DNA from: Clostridiales bacterium
GTDB lineage: Bacteria > Bacillota > Clostridia > Lachnospirales > Lachnospiraceae
Length of the DNA stretch: 35,155 nucleotides
NCBI GenBank assembly: GCA_021202175.1
Contig: JAJQDO010000123.1
Location: 1 to 35,155, forward strand
Reading direction: 5' to 3'
Shown here piece after piece: positions 7,407-15,141 of this stretch. Made by a program: the position numbers and the translations under genes. Position 1 is the stretch's first letter; every line of letters begins with the position of its first letter. The notes under the pieces are model-generated. The model saw nothing but the letters and a program-made list of their open reading frames with translations. It was not told the origin of the DNA and searched no databases.

Positions 7407-7556
7407 ATTGTTGATCAATAATGGAATAAACTTCTTGTTAGCATCAAATAAAATTTATCTTTTCAAATCAGGAATAGATTATGGCTGAAGCATTGGGCAT
7501 AAATATGATGTAGGGAAGAGAATTTTATTTCTGTATATGGTTTTTCTAAAAATATG

Positions 7557-7616
7557 ACAGAAGCCTGCCTTTATTAAATTTTGATATGGGCAGGCTTCTG
7601 TTTTATAGCTTTTTAA
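7557..7616 (+). terminator. Terminator, probably bidirectional, between convergent genes
   Basis: ACAGAAGCCTGCC (7557-7569) pairs with GGCAGGCTTCTGT (7589-7601). The plus side is followed by TTTATAGCTTTTTAA; the minus side has a weaker U-rich stretch. It lies between the split-barrel gene (+) and the SGNH hydrolase gene (-). Confidence 0.8.
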
Positions 7617-7682
7617 TCTAGAGGCAAGAAGAAATAAGATACTTTTTATGTCTCAGGGTGTAACCTGATAAGTGTTATCAGC

Positions 7683-8348
7683 CTATTCCAGATATTTTCT
7701 CATATTTTCCAGAACTACCCGGTAGCCGTTTGCATACATATGTACGCCCTCGATGGTATATTCCTTTTTGAGCATTCCGCGATCATCCGTCAGTCCGTCA
7801 TTGACGTCGATATAATGATAATCATATTTCTCCGCGAGCTGTTTCACAGCGGCGTTGGCAATCGGAAGATTGCGGTTATTTCGATTGACAAACAATGTCT
7901 TGCCCCATTCACCTTCGGGAACCTTATCTGTCTCATTGACCGGATAGTACGCCATCATATAGACTTTCGTCTCAGGCAGACGGTGCTTGATCTGTTTTAA
8001 AATCTCCTCGTAATTTGCCAGAGTGTCCGCGAGCACTTCTTCAAAAGAGCGGGAGGCATCGGCAATATCATTGGTTCCGATATTAATAAAAATACAGGAA
8101 GGCTCCGGGTCAAAAATCTGTACATCCATGTTTTGCAGCATGTCTGTTGTGGTAAAGCCTCCCACGCCGCGATTGTAGATAATCTGATGCATGTCACAAT
8201 CGACAAGCAGTTCCTGAATCGGAAATTGTTCCATCAGAGAAGATCCGGTGAACAGAATCTGTCCCTTTTTCACCATTTTGTTTAAGATGCGATAGCGGTC
8301 GATTTTCTGTGCCTGTTCCATTTTTGTGTATTCCTGAAAAAAATCCAT
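7683..8348 (-). CDS. SGNH/GDSL-type hydrolase
   Basis: A 221-residue cytosolic esterase/acylhydrolase of the SGNH superfamily. The four blocks are all visible: block I FTGSSLMEQFP with the nucleophilic Ser, block II with the oxyanion Gly in NRGVGGFTT, block III INIGTNDI with the Asn, and block V EGVHMYANGY with the catalytic His (Asp usually three residues before; here the position is occupied by the EGVH context). No signal peptide is present. ATG 8348 has AGGAGG at 6-nt spacing. It follows the unknown gene at 8427-8960 on the same strand by 78 nt and probably shares its transcript. The natural ester or sugar-acetate substrate is unknown. Confidence 0.88.
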   Translation of the reverse strand: MDFFQEYTKMEQAQKIDRYRILNKMVKKGQILFTGSSLMEQFPIQELLVDCDMHQIIYNRGVGGFTTTDMLQNMDVQIFDPEPSCIFINIGTNDIADASRSFEEVLADTLANYEEILKQIKHRLPETKVYMMAYYPVNETDKVPEGEWGKTLFVNRNNRNLPIANAAVKQLAEKYDYHYIDVNDGLTDDRGMLKKEYTIEGVHMYANGYRVVLENMRKYLE

Positions 8349-8426
8349 GGATATCCTCCTTTTTGTATCTTATTTATATGTATGATCAGGATGTCGAGAA
8401 CAATATTTTTCCTAGCTGGTGAGTCT

Positions 8427-8960
8427 TTATTCCAGTGTCTTTTCCACGGCTTCAATAGCATCAGACAAAATCTGAAAACCATCTGCATGGAAGGCATATT
8501 GTAAAACCGCTTTTTTCACATCATCTAAATCGGTCTTTATCTTGGCTTGCAGATCTTCGTAACTGATTCTTCCTATTCCCAAAGCTACAGAACCGTAATT
8601 GTTATCCCGTGTGCAGGTAGCCACGTAAAGGGAAACCATATGACACATTTCCTGATAAAGAATTTCCCGGGAAAATTCATCCTGGCGGTCCAGACAAAGC
8701 GTGTGGAGGGCAGATTGAATCTGTTTGGAAGAACGTTTTTTTGAAAGAAAATCTCCGCGGTTCGCGATGCCGATCTTTAATTCCATCCACGCGCCAAGGA
8801 AACGGTCGTTGTAACCTTCTTTGCGTCTGGGAGTGTATCGTTGATTGAACAGAGAACGCAGTTGTACCAATTGCACTGGATCGCAGGACTTCTCCTCCAG
8901 GTTATTAAGGATTGTTTTTCGTTTTATGGGATCGGTTTCTTTGTAATAATCGTTGAGCAT
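8427..8960 (-). CDS. Uncharacterised 177-residue protein
   Basis: I do not recognise the family with confidence. The protein is soluble, mostly helical by composition, with a charged N-terminus (MLNDYYKETDPIKRKTILNN) and the segments RYTPRRKEGYNDRFLGAWMEL and CHMVSLYVATCTRDNNYGSVALG. No signal peptide or membrane segment is evident. ATG 8960 has an AGGAGG 5 nt upstream, so it is almost surely expressed. It is probably co-transcribed with the SGNH hydrolase that follows. It resembles the lineage-restricted DUF proteins common in Lachnospiraceae; no function is assigned. Confidence 0.75.
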   Translation of the reverse strand: MLNDYYKETDPIKRKTILNNLEEKSCDPVQLVQLRSLFNQRYTPRRKEGYNDRFLGAWMELKIGIANRGDFLSKKRSSKQIQSALHTLCLDRQDEFSREILYQEMCHMVSLYVATCTRDNNYGSVALGIGRISYEDLQAKIKTDLDDVKKAVLQYAFHADGFQILSDAIEAVEKTLE

Positions 8961-9207
8961 AAAAGCCTCCTGAAAATGATTGTTGTTGAAAATATCTGGC
9001 TATGTTTATTTTTGGCGATGTTCCTTGGATAAGTTATGGTTAATATAGATAGTGTTATCGCTTTATTAATGAAAAAGTATACAGGATTTTTCGGGATAAT
9101 TCAAGAAGACGGGAAACGTTATGGCCCTGGGAGTTATTAATAGAATTTTCAGATAAATAGAAGCTGTTTTACCGGTTAATTTCAAGTGATTTTCAACAAA
9201 AAATATC

Positions 9208-9236
9208 TTGAAATCTACTATATACCGCGCTATAAT
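9208..9236 (+). promoter_or_regulatory. Promoter of the FMN riboswitch-kinase transcript
   Basis: TTGAAA (9208-9213) and a perfect TATAAT (9231-9236) are 17 bases apart. The start would be near 9243, just before the riboswitch. The remainder of the 8961-9255 gap shows no gene. Confidence 0.8.
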
Positions 9237-9255
9237 GTCCTAAGAAATAAAAAAC

Positions 9256-9384
9256 AGATCTTCAGGGCAGGGTGTGATTCCCGACCGGCGGTAAGCGCAG
9301 ATTTTGATGCGTAAGCCCGCGAGCGTTATAGCATGATCCGGTGCGATTCCGGAGCCGACGGTACAGTCCGGATGGTAGAAGATG
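9256..9384 (+). promoter_or_regulatory. FMN riboswitch (RFN element)
   Basis: The conserved RFN core is present in order: ATCTTCAGGGCAGGGTG, ATTCCCGACCGGCGGT, AAGCCCGCGAG, GATCCGGTG, ATTCCGGAGCCGACGGT, AGTCCGGATGG and the closing GAAGAT that pairs with ATCTTC (P1). It is followed by a strong intrinsic terminator, the usual arrangement for FMN-induced premature termination. The next gene is an FGGY kinase, not a riboflavin biosynthesis or transport gene. Confidence 0.97.
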
Positions 9385-9432
9385 AGTTTAGTGCACATTT
9401 TTGTGCGCGTCTTATTTATGTGGTAATCATGA

Positions 9433-9477
9433 GCCCTGGGATGCATTGCGTGAGCAGTGGATTTCAGGGCATTTTTA
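9433..9477 (+). terminator. Riboswitch expression-platform terminator
   Basis: GCCCTG (9433-9438)/CAGGGC (9465-9470) continues inward to TGC/GCA with one mismatch, a stem of about 17 bp with a GTGA loop, followed by ATTTTTAT. It lies between the FMN aptamer and the kinase start. Confidence 0.9.
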
Positions 9478-9541
9478 TACCTCATACGAACTCTGAAGAT
9501 TGCAGACTCTAACATTTATGCAGAAGAAAGGAGACAATGTT

Positions 9542-11086
9542 ATGGGCAGATATTATCTCGGGTTCGATGCAGGAACCCAAAGTGTGAAGGTAGCGGTATA
9601 TGATGAGAAGATGAATTGCGTGGTATCCTCCAGCGCGCCAACGACGCTGACCTATCCTCATCCGGGATGGGTAGCTATGGATTGTGACGAATATCTGGCT
9701 TTGGCGATTCAGGGGATGAGAAACTGCGCGCAGAAGATGCGGGAGCAGAATCTGGATCCGGCCGAAGTGCGATCCATCATGGGAGACGGCATCATCTGTG
9801 GTATCTGCGGGGTGGACGCGGATGGCAATGCCATCACACCGTATATCAATTATCTGGATTCCCGGACGGAAGAGGACGCACAGCTGATCAATAGCTGGAA
9901 CCTGGATATCTGGGGAAAAGAGACAGGAAACCCGGAAGCCAACTGTATGTTTCCAGCGCTGTTTGCACGCTGGTTTTTGAAGAATTCACCGGAATATCAG
10001 GAAAAGGGCGTGAAGTTTATTCACAATGCTCCATATATTTTAGCTCATCTGGCAGGACTGCGTGCGGAAGACATGTTTATCGACTGGGGCGCGATGTCCG
10101 GCTGGGGCATGGGTTATAAGGTGGAGGAAAAATGCTGGTCCAAAGAACAGCTGGAACTTTTAGGCATTCCAGAATCCATGATGCCGAAGATTGTGAAGCC
10201 ATGGGATGTGATCGGGTATCTTACCGAAGAGATCGCGGAGAAGACGGGATTCCCGGCGGGTATTCCTGTCTGCGGCGGAGCCGGGGACACGATGCAGTCC
10301 ATGATCGGCAGCGGTAATATGCAACCGGGTCAGGCGGTAGATGTGGCGGGAACCTGTTCCATGTTCTGCGTTTCCACCAGCGGCATTATTCCGGAACTTA
10401 GCCGAAAGGGAGCCGGACTGATTTTTAACAGCGGGACATTGCCGGATACCTATTTTTACTGGGGCTATATTCGTACAGGCGGCCTGGCGCTGCGCTGGTA
10501 TAAGGATAATATTTGCCGCCAGGAAGCAGATGGTGACTATTACCAGGTCTTGAGCGAGCAGGCATCTGCCATAGCACCAGGTTCGAACGGTGTGTTGTTC
10601 CTGCCGTATCTGACGGGCGGCACGAATGATATCAAGGATGCTTCCGGCTGTTTCCTGAACATGACGATGGATACCGACCAGGCTGTACTTTGGAGAGCTG
10701 TTCTGGAGGCCATCGGCTATGATTATATGGAGATTACAGATCTGTACCGTTCGGCAGGCATCGACCTCAGTCGCATCAGTATCACGGAAGGTGGAAGCCG
10801 GGATAAGCTCTGGAACCAGATGAAGGCGGATATGTTAGACAGCCGTACCGTTACCCTGGAAAATGCGGCGGGAGCCGTGATGACAAACTGCCTTTTCGGC
10901 GCCTACGCCGTGGGGGATATCACAGATATTAAGGGTGCGCTGACTGAGAATCTTCATATTAAAAATATATGTGAACCGAATGCGGAAAATCATGCATTTT
11001 ACCGAAAAATGTACGAGCTGAAGACTCGTCGGGTCAAAGAGGAATTGGCGCAGGCCTTCCGCACACTGAAGGAGATTCAGAGCTGA
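9542..11086 (+). CDS. FGGY-family carbohydrate kinase
   Basis: A 514-residue cytosolic sugar or polyol kinase (ATP-dependent phosphorylation) with the hexokinase/actin-like fold. Motifs: N-terminal phosphate loop LGFDAGTQSVKVAVYD; YLDSRT; catalytic-base region CGGAGDTMQSMIGSG; adenosine-binding AGTCSMFCVS; and the C-terminal FGGY signature TEGGSRDKLWNQMKADML. The GQMHG motif typical of xylulokinases is absent (GIICG at that place), so the substrate is not simply D-xylulose. The ORF-track start at 9500 is too early; ATG 9542 has AAAGGAGA at 7-nt spacing. It is the only gene downstream of the FMN riboswitch before the next promoter (11164), so its expression should fall when FMN is plentiful. 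A D-ribulose or ribitol-type substrate feeding riboflavin synthesis would make sense but is only inference. Confidence 0.9.
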   Translation: MGRYYLGFDAGTQSVKVAVYDEKMNCVVSSSAPTTLTYPHPGWVAMDCDEYLALAIQGMRNCAQKMREQNLDPAEVRSIMGDGIICGICGVDADGNAITPYINYLDSRTEEDAQLINSWNLDIWGKETGNPEANCMFPALFARWFLKNSPEYQEKGVKFIHNAPYILAHLAGLRAEDMFIDWGAMSGWGMGYKVEEKCWSKEQLELLGIPESMMPKIVKPWDVIGYLTEEIAEKTGFPAGIPVCGGAGDTMQSMIGSGNMQPGQAVDVAGTCSMFCVSTSGIIPELSRKGAGLIFNSGTLPDTYFYWGYIRTGGLALRWYKDNICRQEADGDYYQVLSEQASAIAPGSNGVLFLPYLTGGTNDIKDASGCFLNMTMDTDQAVLWRAVLEAIGYDYMEITDLYRSAGIDLSRISITEGGSRDKLWNQMKADMLDSRTVTLENAAGAVMTNCLFGAYAVGDITDIKGALTENLHIKNICEPNAENHAFYRKMYELKTRRVKEELAQAFRTLKEIQS

Positions 11087-11163
11087 TTTTACGGATTCCC
11101 TCCATCCGCTTCCTGTTAACAGTACCCCCTCTTTCATTTCCTTGAATTTTTTTGTTAAAACAA

Positions 11164-11192
11164 TTGTAATATTTCCTTAAAAATGATATAAT
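11164..11192 (+). promoter_or_regulatory. Promoter of the transglutaminase-like gene
   Basis: TTGTAA (11164-11169) and TATAAT (11187-11192) are spaced by 17 bases, about 57 nt before the start codon. Confidence 0.75.
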
Positions 11193-11249
11193 AAATTTAC
11201 ACAGTTGTTATTGTAGGGACTGACAAAAGATTTTTAAGGGAGAAGGGCT

Positions 11250-11879
11250 ATGAAAAAAAGGGGATTATGGATTATACTGCTTGCGGTGATGTTTCTGTTG
11301 CCGGTGTTTGGCATGAAGGTGGAAGCGAAGAAGATTTACACGGGAAATGTTCAGGTGGATGCCGCGGCGGAAAAGATTATTAACAGATGCACCGACTCGG
11401 ATATGACAAAGAAGGAGAAGCTTTGGGCGGTGTATGTTTATCTGGTAAAAAATATGAAATATTCCCACAGTGACGGTTCTGTTCGTGTTACCGTGACGAA
11501 AAAGGAGAAAAAGGCCTGGAAGGCGACGGTAAAGGAACAGAAAAAAGAAGAGAAGATCACATATAGCTCTCGCTTCTCATCTGATTACAGGAATCTGCTG
11601 ACTTTGCAGGGGACCTGTAAGGACATGTCCGGCGTCATGTGTATTCTGGCTAATCATCTGGGATTTAAAGCCGGTTATGATAACGGGACATATATCAGGA
11701 GTAATGGTTCTACTACGGAGCATTGGTGGAATTACGTAAAAGTAGACGGCAAGAAGAAATATTTTGATGTCCAGGCGGCGAATTGTTGTTGGCTGAATTA
11801 CCACTCTATAGCAGGAATTAAAACCTATTATCTGAAAGATGCCAGCAGTTATGCCTGGCGGAAACATCATAGAGGATGA
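11250..11879 (+). CDS. Secreted transglutaminase-like domain protein
   Basis: A 209-residue exported protein. The N-terminal signal peptide (KKRGLWIILLAVMFLLPVFG, cleavage near VEA) is followed by a compact transglutaminase-like (papain-fold) domain. The catalytic triad is visible: Cys in QGTCKDMSGV, His in TEHWWNYVKV and Asp in KKYFDVQ. Bacterial members are often peptidases or peptidoglycan/protein-processing enzymes rather than true cross-linkers. It is short, with little beyond the core domain, and lacks an obvious cell-wall anchor. ATG 11250 follows a purine-rich site (AAGGGAGAAGGG) and the gene is flanked by its own promoter and terminator. Confidence 0.88.
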   Translation: MKKRGLWIILLAVMFLLPVFGMKVEAKKIYTGNVQVDAAAEKIINRCTDSDMTKKEKLWAVYVYLVKNMKYSHSDGSVRVTVTKKEKKAWKATVKEQKKEEKITYSSRFSSDYRNLLTLQGTCKDMSGVMCILANHLGFKAGYDNGTYIRSNGSTTEHWWNYVKVDGKKKYFDVQAANCCWLNYHSIAGIKTYYLKDASSYAWRKHHRG

Positions 11880-11883
11880 TATC

Positions 11884-11926
11884 ATCGTCGTTGTTCACAC
11901 ATCGTTGTGAATAACGACGATTTTTG
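11884..11926 (+). terminator. Terminator after the transglutaminase-like gene
   Basis: ATCGTCGTT-TTCAC pairs with GTGAA-AACGACGAT with one symmetrical mismatch, followed by TTTTTGTC, 4 nt after the stop codon. Confidence 0.85.
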
Positions 11927-11951
11927 TCGTTCGCCATAGGCTTTAGAGTTT

Positions 11952-12119
11952 CTTAACACGATCTGCGGTGCGCAGGTTGTGTTAAGATTTTTTATCTTAT
12001 AGGAAACTTCGTTCCTATAAGATAAAAACGCTCCGCTATGGATGCGCACTCGCGCGATAGGAAGTATGTCGCAAATGCGACCGCGCTCGGCGCGAGAATG
12101 CGCCAAGGCGCATTCTTTC
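11952..12119 (+). repeat. Dense block of palindromic elements (extragenic palindromic repeat)
   Basis: Five stem-loops are packed into about 165 nt. They are CTTAACAC/GTGTTAAG with a T-tract (11952-11993); a perfect 17-bp stem TTTTTATCTTATAGGAA/TTCCTATAAGATAAAAA (11989-12028); CTCGCGC/GCGCGAG enclosing GTCGCA/TGCGAC (12068-12081) and CGCGC/GCGCG (12082-12094); and GAATGCGCC/GGCGCATTC (12096-12115). GC content jumps in its right half. I recall very similar blocks between genes in Lachnospiraceae genomes, so this is probably a dispersed repeat family. The 97-aa minus ORF across it (11882-12175) is an artefact of the repeat. Confidence 0.75.
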
Positions 12120-12160
12120 TTATTGTACAAAATTATGTACTGAAAATGGGCAAAAATTGT

Positions 12161-12189
12161 TTGCGTTATAAGCAACCGAATGTTAAAAT
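12161..12189 (+). promoter_or_regulatory. Promoter of the hydrogenase gene
   Basis: TTGCGT (12161-12166) and TAAAAT (12184-12189) are 17 bases apart, about 55 nt before the ATG and just right of the palindromic block. Confidence 0.6.
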
Positions 12190-12243
12190 AAAGACAAATT
12201 AACCTTTCAATGTATGTATTCGTTTGTTTTAGGAGGATTATTT

Positions 12244-13710
12244 ATGGTTACAAATGATGCAACGATTTTAAAAGTCAAACATGAAGTCCTGGAGCGCGTG
12301 GCGAAACTGGCCTTTGATGGGGAGTTTGACGAAAAAAAGGATCAGATCGCTTATGAGATGATTCCGGGACCGAAGGCACAGTTCCGTTGCTGTATCTATA
12401 AGGAACGGGAAGTAATCAGAGAGAGAGTGAATCTGGCGGAGGGCAAGACGCCTTTAGGGGAAAAGGTAGAAAAAAAAGGGCATAGGATTGTTTACGTGAT
12501 TCCTGCGGCCTGCGCGGAGTGTCCGATCTCCAGATACACCGTAACCAACAACTGTCAGAATTGTATGGGGAAGGCCTGTTATAATTCCTGTAATTTCGGT
12601 GCCATCACCATCGGTATGCACCAGGCTTACATAGATCCGAGTAAATGCAGAGAGTGTGGAAAATGTGCCGCAGCCTGTCCTTATAATGCCATTGCGGATC
12701 TGATGCGTCCGTGCCGGAAAAGCTGTCCGGTGGATGCGCTTAAGGTAGATCAGGAGACAGGAATCGCCGTAATCGATGAGGAGAAATGTATCTCCTGCGG
12801 TCAGTGCATTCATAGTTGTCCGTTTGGCGCGATTGGTTCCATCACATTTATCGTAGATGTCGTGAATGCGATTCGTGATGAAAACAAGAGGGTGGTAGCG
12901 ATGCTCGCCCCGGCGCTGGAAGGCCAGTATGGTGCGGATGTTAATTTAGCCAGCATGTGTGATATGCTTAAGAAAGTTGGATTTGATGATACGGTTGAAG
13001 TGGGATTGGGTGGAGATCTTACTGCATTGTATGAAGCCAGAGAATGGGCGGAAGCGTATAAGGAAGGAAAGAAAATGACAACCTCCTGTTGTCCGGCCTT
13101 TGTCAATATGGTAAAGAGGCATTATCCAAAGGTGATGGATCATGTTTCTACGACGGTTTCTCCGATGTGTGCTGTTTCCCGTATGGAAAAGGCGAAAGAT
13201 CCGAATACGGTTACGGTTTTCATTGGGCCATGTATCGCGAAGAAGAGCGAAGCGATGGATGGTATTGAAGGGAATGCCGATTATGTTCTGACTACTGGTG
13301 AACTTTTTGCGCTGATGAATGCGAAAGGTGTGGAGATAGAGCCGACAGAAGAGAAATGTCAGCAGGCTTCCGTATTTGGAAAGCGTTTTGGTAACAGCGG
13401 CGGTGTGACGAACGCCGTACTGCAGTCTTTGAAAGAAGAGAATCAGAATACCGATATTACTGTCACTGTTTGTAATGGTGCTGATGAGTGTAAGAAGGCG
13501 CTTCTCATGCTTCAGGCTGGCAGATTAAAGTCCGACTTTATCGAAGGTATGGTCTGTGTCGGCGGCTGTGTCGGCGGTCCGAGCAAACATAAGACGGAGA
13601 TGGAAGCCAAACGTGCCCGTGATAAGCTGATCAAGGAAGCGGATGGCAGAATGATTCTTGAGAATCTTTCTAATGTGGATCTCGATTCTTTCTCCATGCA
13701 CAGAAGCTGA
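12244..13710 (+). CDS. Monomeric [FeFe] hydrogenase, group B-like
   Basis: A 488-residue cytosolic iron-sulfur enzyme of the [FeFe] hydrogenase family. The N-terminal third is rich in cysteine clusters: CAECPISRYTVTNNCQNC, then ferredoxin-type CRECGKCAAACP and CISCGQCIHSCP sites. The H-cluster domain carries all three signature motifs in group-B form: TSCCPAFVNM (L1), IGPCIAKKSE (L2) and EGMVCVGGCVGGP (L3). Group B enzymes are widespread in Clostridia and presumed to couple to ferredoxin; their physiological direction is not established. ATG 12244 has AGGAGG with 7-nt spacing; the ORF-track start at 12214 has none. It is monocistronic, with no maturase genes nearby. Confidence 0.92.
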   Translation: MVTNDATILKVKHEVLERVAKLAFDGEFDEKKDQIAYEMIPGPKAQFRCCIYKEREVIRERVNLAEGKTPLGEKVEKKGHRIVYVIPAACAECPISRYTVTNNCQNCMGKACYNSCNFGAITIGMHQAYIDPSKCRECGKCAAACPYNAIADLMRPCRKSCPVDALKVDQETGIAVIDEEKCISCGQCIHSCPFGAIGSITFIVDVVNAIRDENKRVVAMLAPALEGQYGADVNLASMCDMLKKVGFDDTVEVGLGGDLTALYEAREWAEAYKEGKKMTTSCCPAFVNMVKRHYPKVMDHVSTTVSPMCAVSRMEKAKDPNTVTVFIGPCIAKKSEAMDGIEGNADYVLTTGELFALMNAKGVEIEPTEEKCQQASVFGKRFGNSGGVTNAVLQSLKEENQNTDITVTVCNGADECKKALLMLQAGRLKSDFIEGMVCVGGCVGGPSKHKTEMEAKRARDKLIKEADGRMILENLSNVDLDSFSMHRS

Positions 13711-13796
13711 TCGGCCATTTGTTTTGACGTTCACAGAGAACAGAGGGTTGTTTCATGAAGAAAAAATAATAATGGGCTTATCGTAATGTATATATA

Positions 13797-13840
13797 GAGA
13801 TTTGGATGCAATACAGTATTCCAAATCTCTTTCTTTTTTG
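13797..13840 (+). terminator. Terminator between the hydrogenase and the convergent DUF4129 gene
   Basis: GAGATTTGGA pairs with TCCAAATCTC around a 13-nt loop, followed by TTTCTTTTTT on the plus strand. Confidence 0.85.
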
Positions 13841-13933
13841 CCAGAAGTAGGAATATATTATATTCATATTGCCTGAAGAATCTCTCCGATTTTCGCAGAA
13901 AATGGAAGACGCATCATAATATCACATGACGAT

Positions 13934-15112
13934 TTAGTGAAAACTCTGATACAGATCTTTCGCTCGCTCTCTGGCATCTTCATCCTCCGGTTCGCCGCCG
14001 TAGCGTATACGCCGATAAAGGTCCCGGAATTCGCTGGAAGTTTCTTCATCCCAGCGTGAAACAGCGTAGTTATGAACGATGCCGCTCGTCAGAGGACGAT
14101 CTGTATCCAGCCCGTTTTTCACACAGAGCTGCAGAAATTTTCTGTAATAATAGCGGACGTTTCGCTTTCGGCCGGGGAAGCCGGGGTGCCTGGACTGGCT
14201 CGGATGTTCTTCGTCCGGACTTCTTGTTATGCTGCCTGTCACTTTTTGTCTCCATCCGGATGCGTTGGCGGCCAGCTTGCGGTAGAGGAAGAAGAGAAGC
14301 GTCACAATAGCCAGAATCAGGAGAAGAGTGCCTACAATCTTTATGACCAGAGGTGCCTGAACAGTGGCTGCTTCCTCCAGTTCCAGAGAGTCTTCCACCT
14401 CCATCTCCAGAAGCTCCTGGTTCTCGGAAGAGATGGCCCCGGAAAAAATCACGGAAAAGAGATTGACCAGAATAGAACAGAATCCGGCTAGCAGCCAGAT
14501 AATAGCTGTCAGGATAGGGATGATCAGATGGTCGTAGAAGGTTCTAAGGAGCCAGAGTGCGCCGCTTCGGACGGTTTCTGACGTGAGCACCACCGCGGAG
14601 AAAAGTGGCGCGAGCAGAGAAATTACGCTGGTGCTCCAGAAGCTGCGCTTTTCTCCGGTTGTTTCGGCGATGCGTCCTGCCCGCAGGAGAAAAATTCCGA
14701 AAACCAGAAACAAAAGTACAGGACGTCCACACAGCGCCTGCCATCTGGCCGGCCCGATAAAAAGCAACTCCATAATGCCGGCACCCAGGAGAAATCTTGC
14801 CTCAAAGAAAACCATACCCTGAATGTCCGAAATAAAGTCCCGCTTTTTCCAGGAAATGGCCAGATAAATCACCCAGAGGGCCGGAACCATCAGAAGAATC
14901 CATTTGGCCACATCGGGCAGTGCTGCCAGGATCGGAATCATGAAGGCCAGATACCAGGCGCTGTCAGTCAGCATTTTCAAAAGAGCGATTACCATATGTT
15001 TCATCTCCTCATCGTGACCTGTGATGTCGCTGCAGGTCTGTCCGCTTATCCACATTAGCTTTTTTCGGGGTTTCCGTCGGTCTTTTTTGCCTTTTTCCAC
15101 GGCTTCCGTCAC
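13934..15112 (-). CDS. DUF4129 domain-containing membrane protein
   Basis: Third gene of a MoxR-DUF58-DUF4129 operon. The protein (up to 392 residues) has several transmembrane helices in its first half, a further membrane segment (IVGTLLLILAIVTLLFFLYRKL), and the DUF4129 C-terminus VRYYYRKFLQLCVKNG...LTSGIVHNYA...FRDLYRRIRYGG. Such proteins partner MoxR ATPases and DUF58/VWA-like proteins in envelope or complex maturation; the exact role is unknown. The start is uncertain: the track uses GTG 15112 with no good ribosome site, while GAGGAG lies 9 nt before the ATG of MVIALLKML (14995). It begins 29 nt after the DUF58 gene. Confidence 0.82.
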   Translation of the reverse strand: MTEAVEKGKKDRRKPRKKLMWISGQTCSDITGHDEEMKHMVIALLKMLTDSAWYLAFMIPILAALPDVAKWILLMVPALWVIYLAISWKKRDFISDIQGMVFFEARFLLGAGIMELLFIGPARWQALCGRPVLLFLVFGIFLLRAGRIAETTGEKRSFWSTSVISLLAPLFSAVVLTSETVRSGALWLLRTFYDHLIIPILTAIIWLLAGFCSILVNLFSVIFSGAISSENQELLEMEVEDSLELEEAATVQAPLVIKIVGTLLLILAIVTLLFFLYRKLAANASGWRQKVTGSITRSPDEEHPSQSRHPGFPGRKRNVRYYYRKFLQLCVKNGLDTDRPLTSGIVHNYAVSRWDEETSSEFRDLYRRIRYGGEPEDEDARERAKDLYQSFH

Positions 15113-15141
15113 ATTTTCGTATTTATCTTCTCCACAAGGCC

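Noticed and set aside
9240-9515. 91-residue minus-strand ORF
   Set aside because: It lies antisense to the FMN riboswitch and its terminator.
11882-12175. 97-residue minus-strand ORF
   Set aside because: It reads through the terminator and the palindromic repeat block, has repeat-derived composition and no ribosome site.
13525-13734. Minus-strand ORFs at the hydrogenase 3' end
   Set aside because: Shadows of the L3-motif region of the hydrogenase gene.
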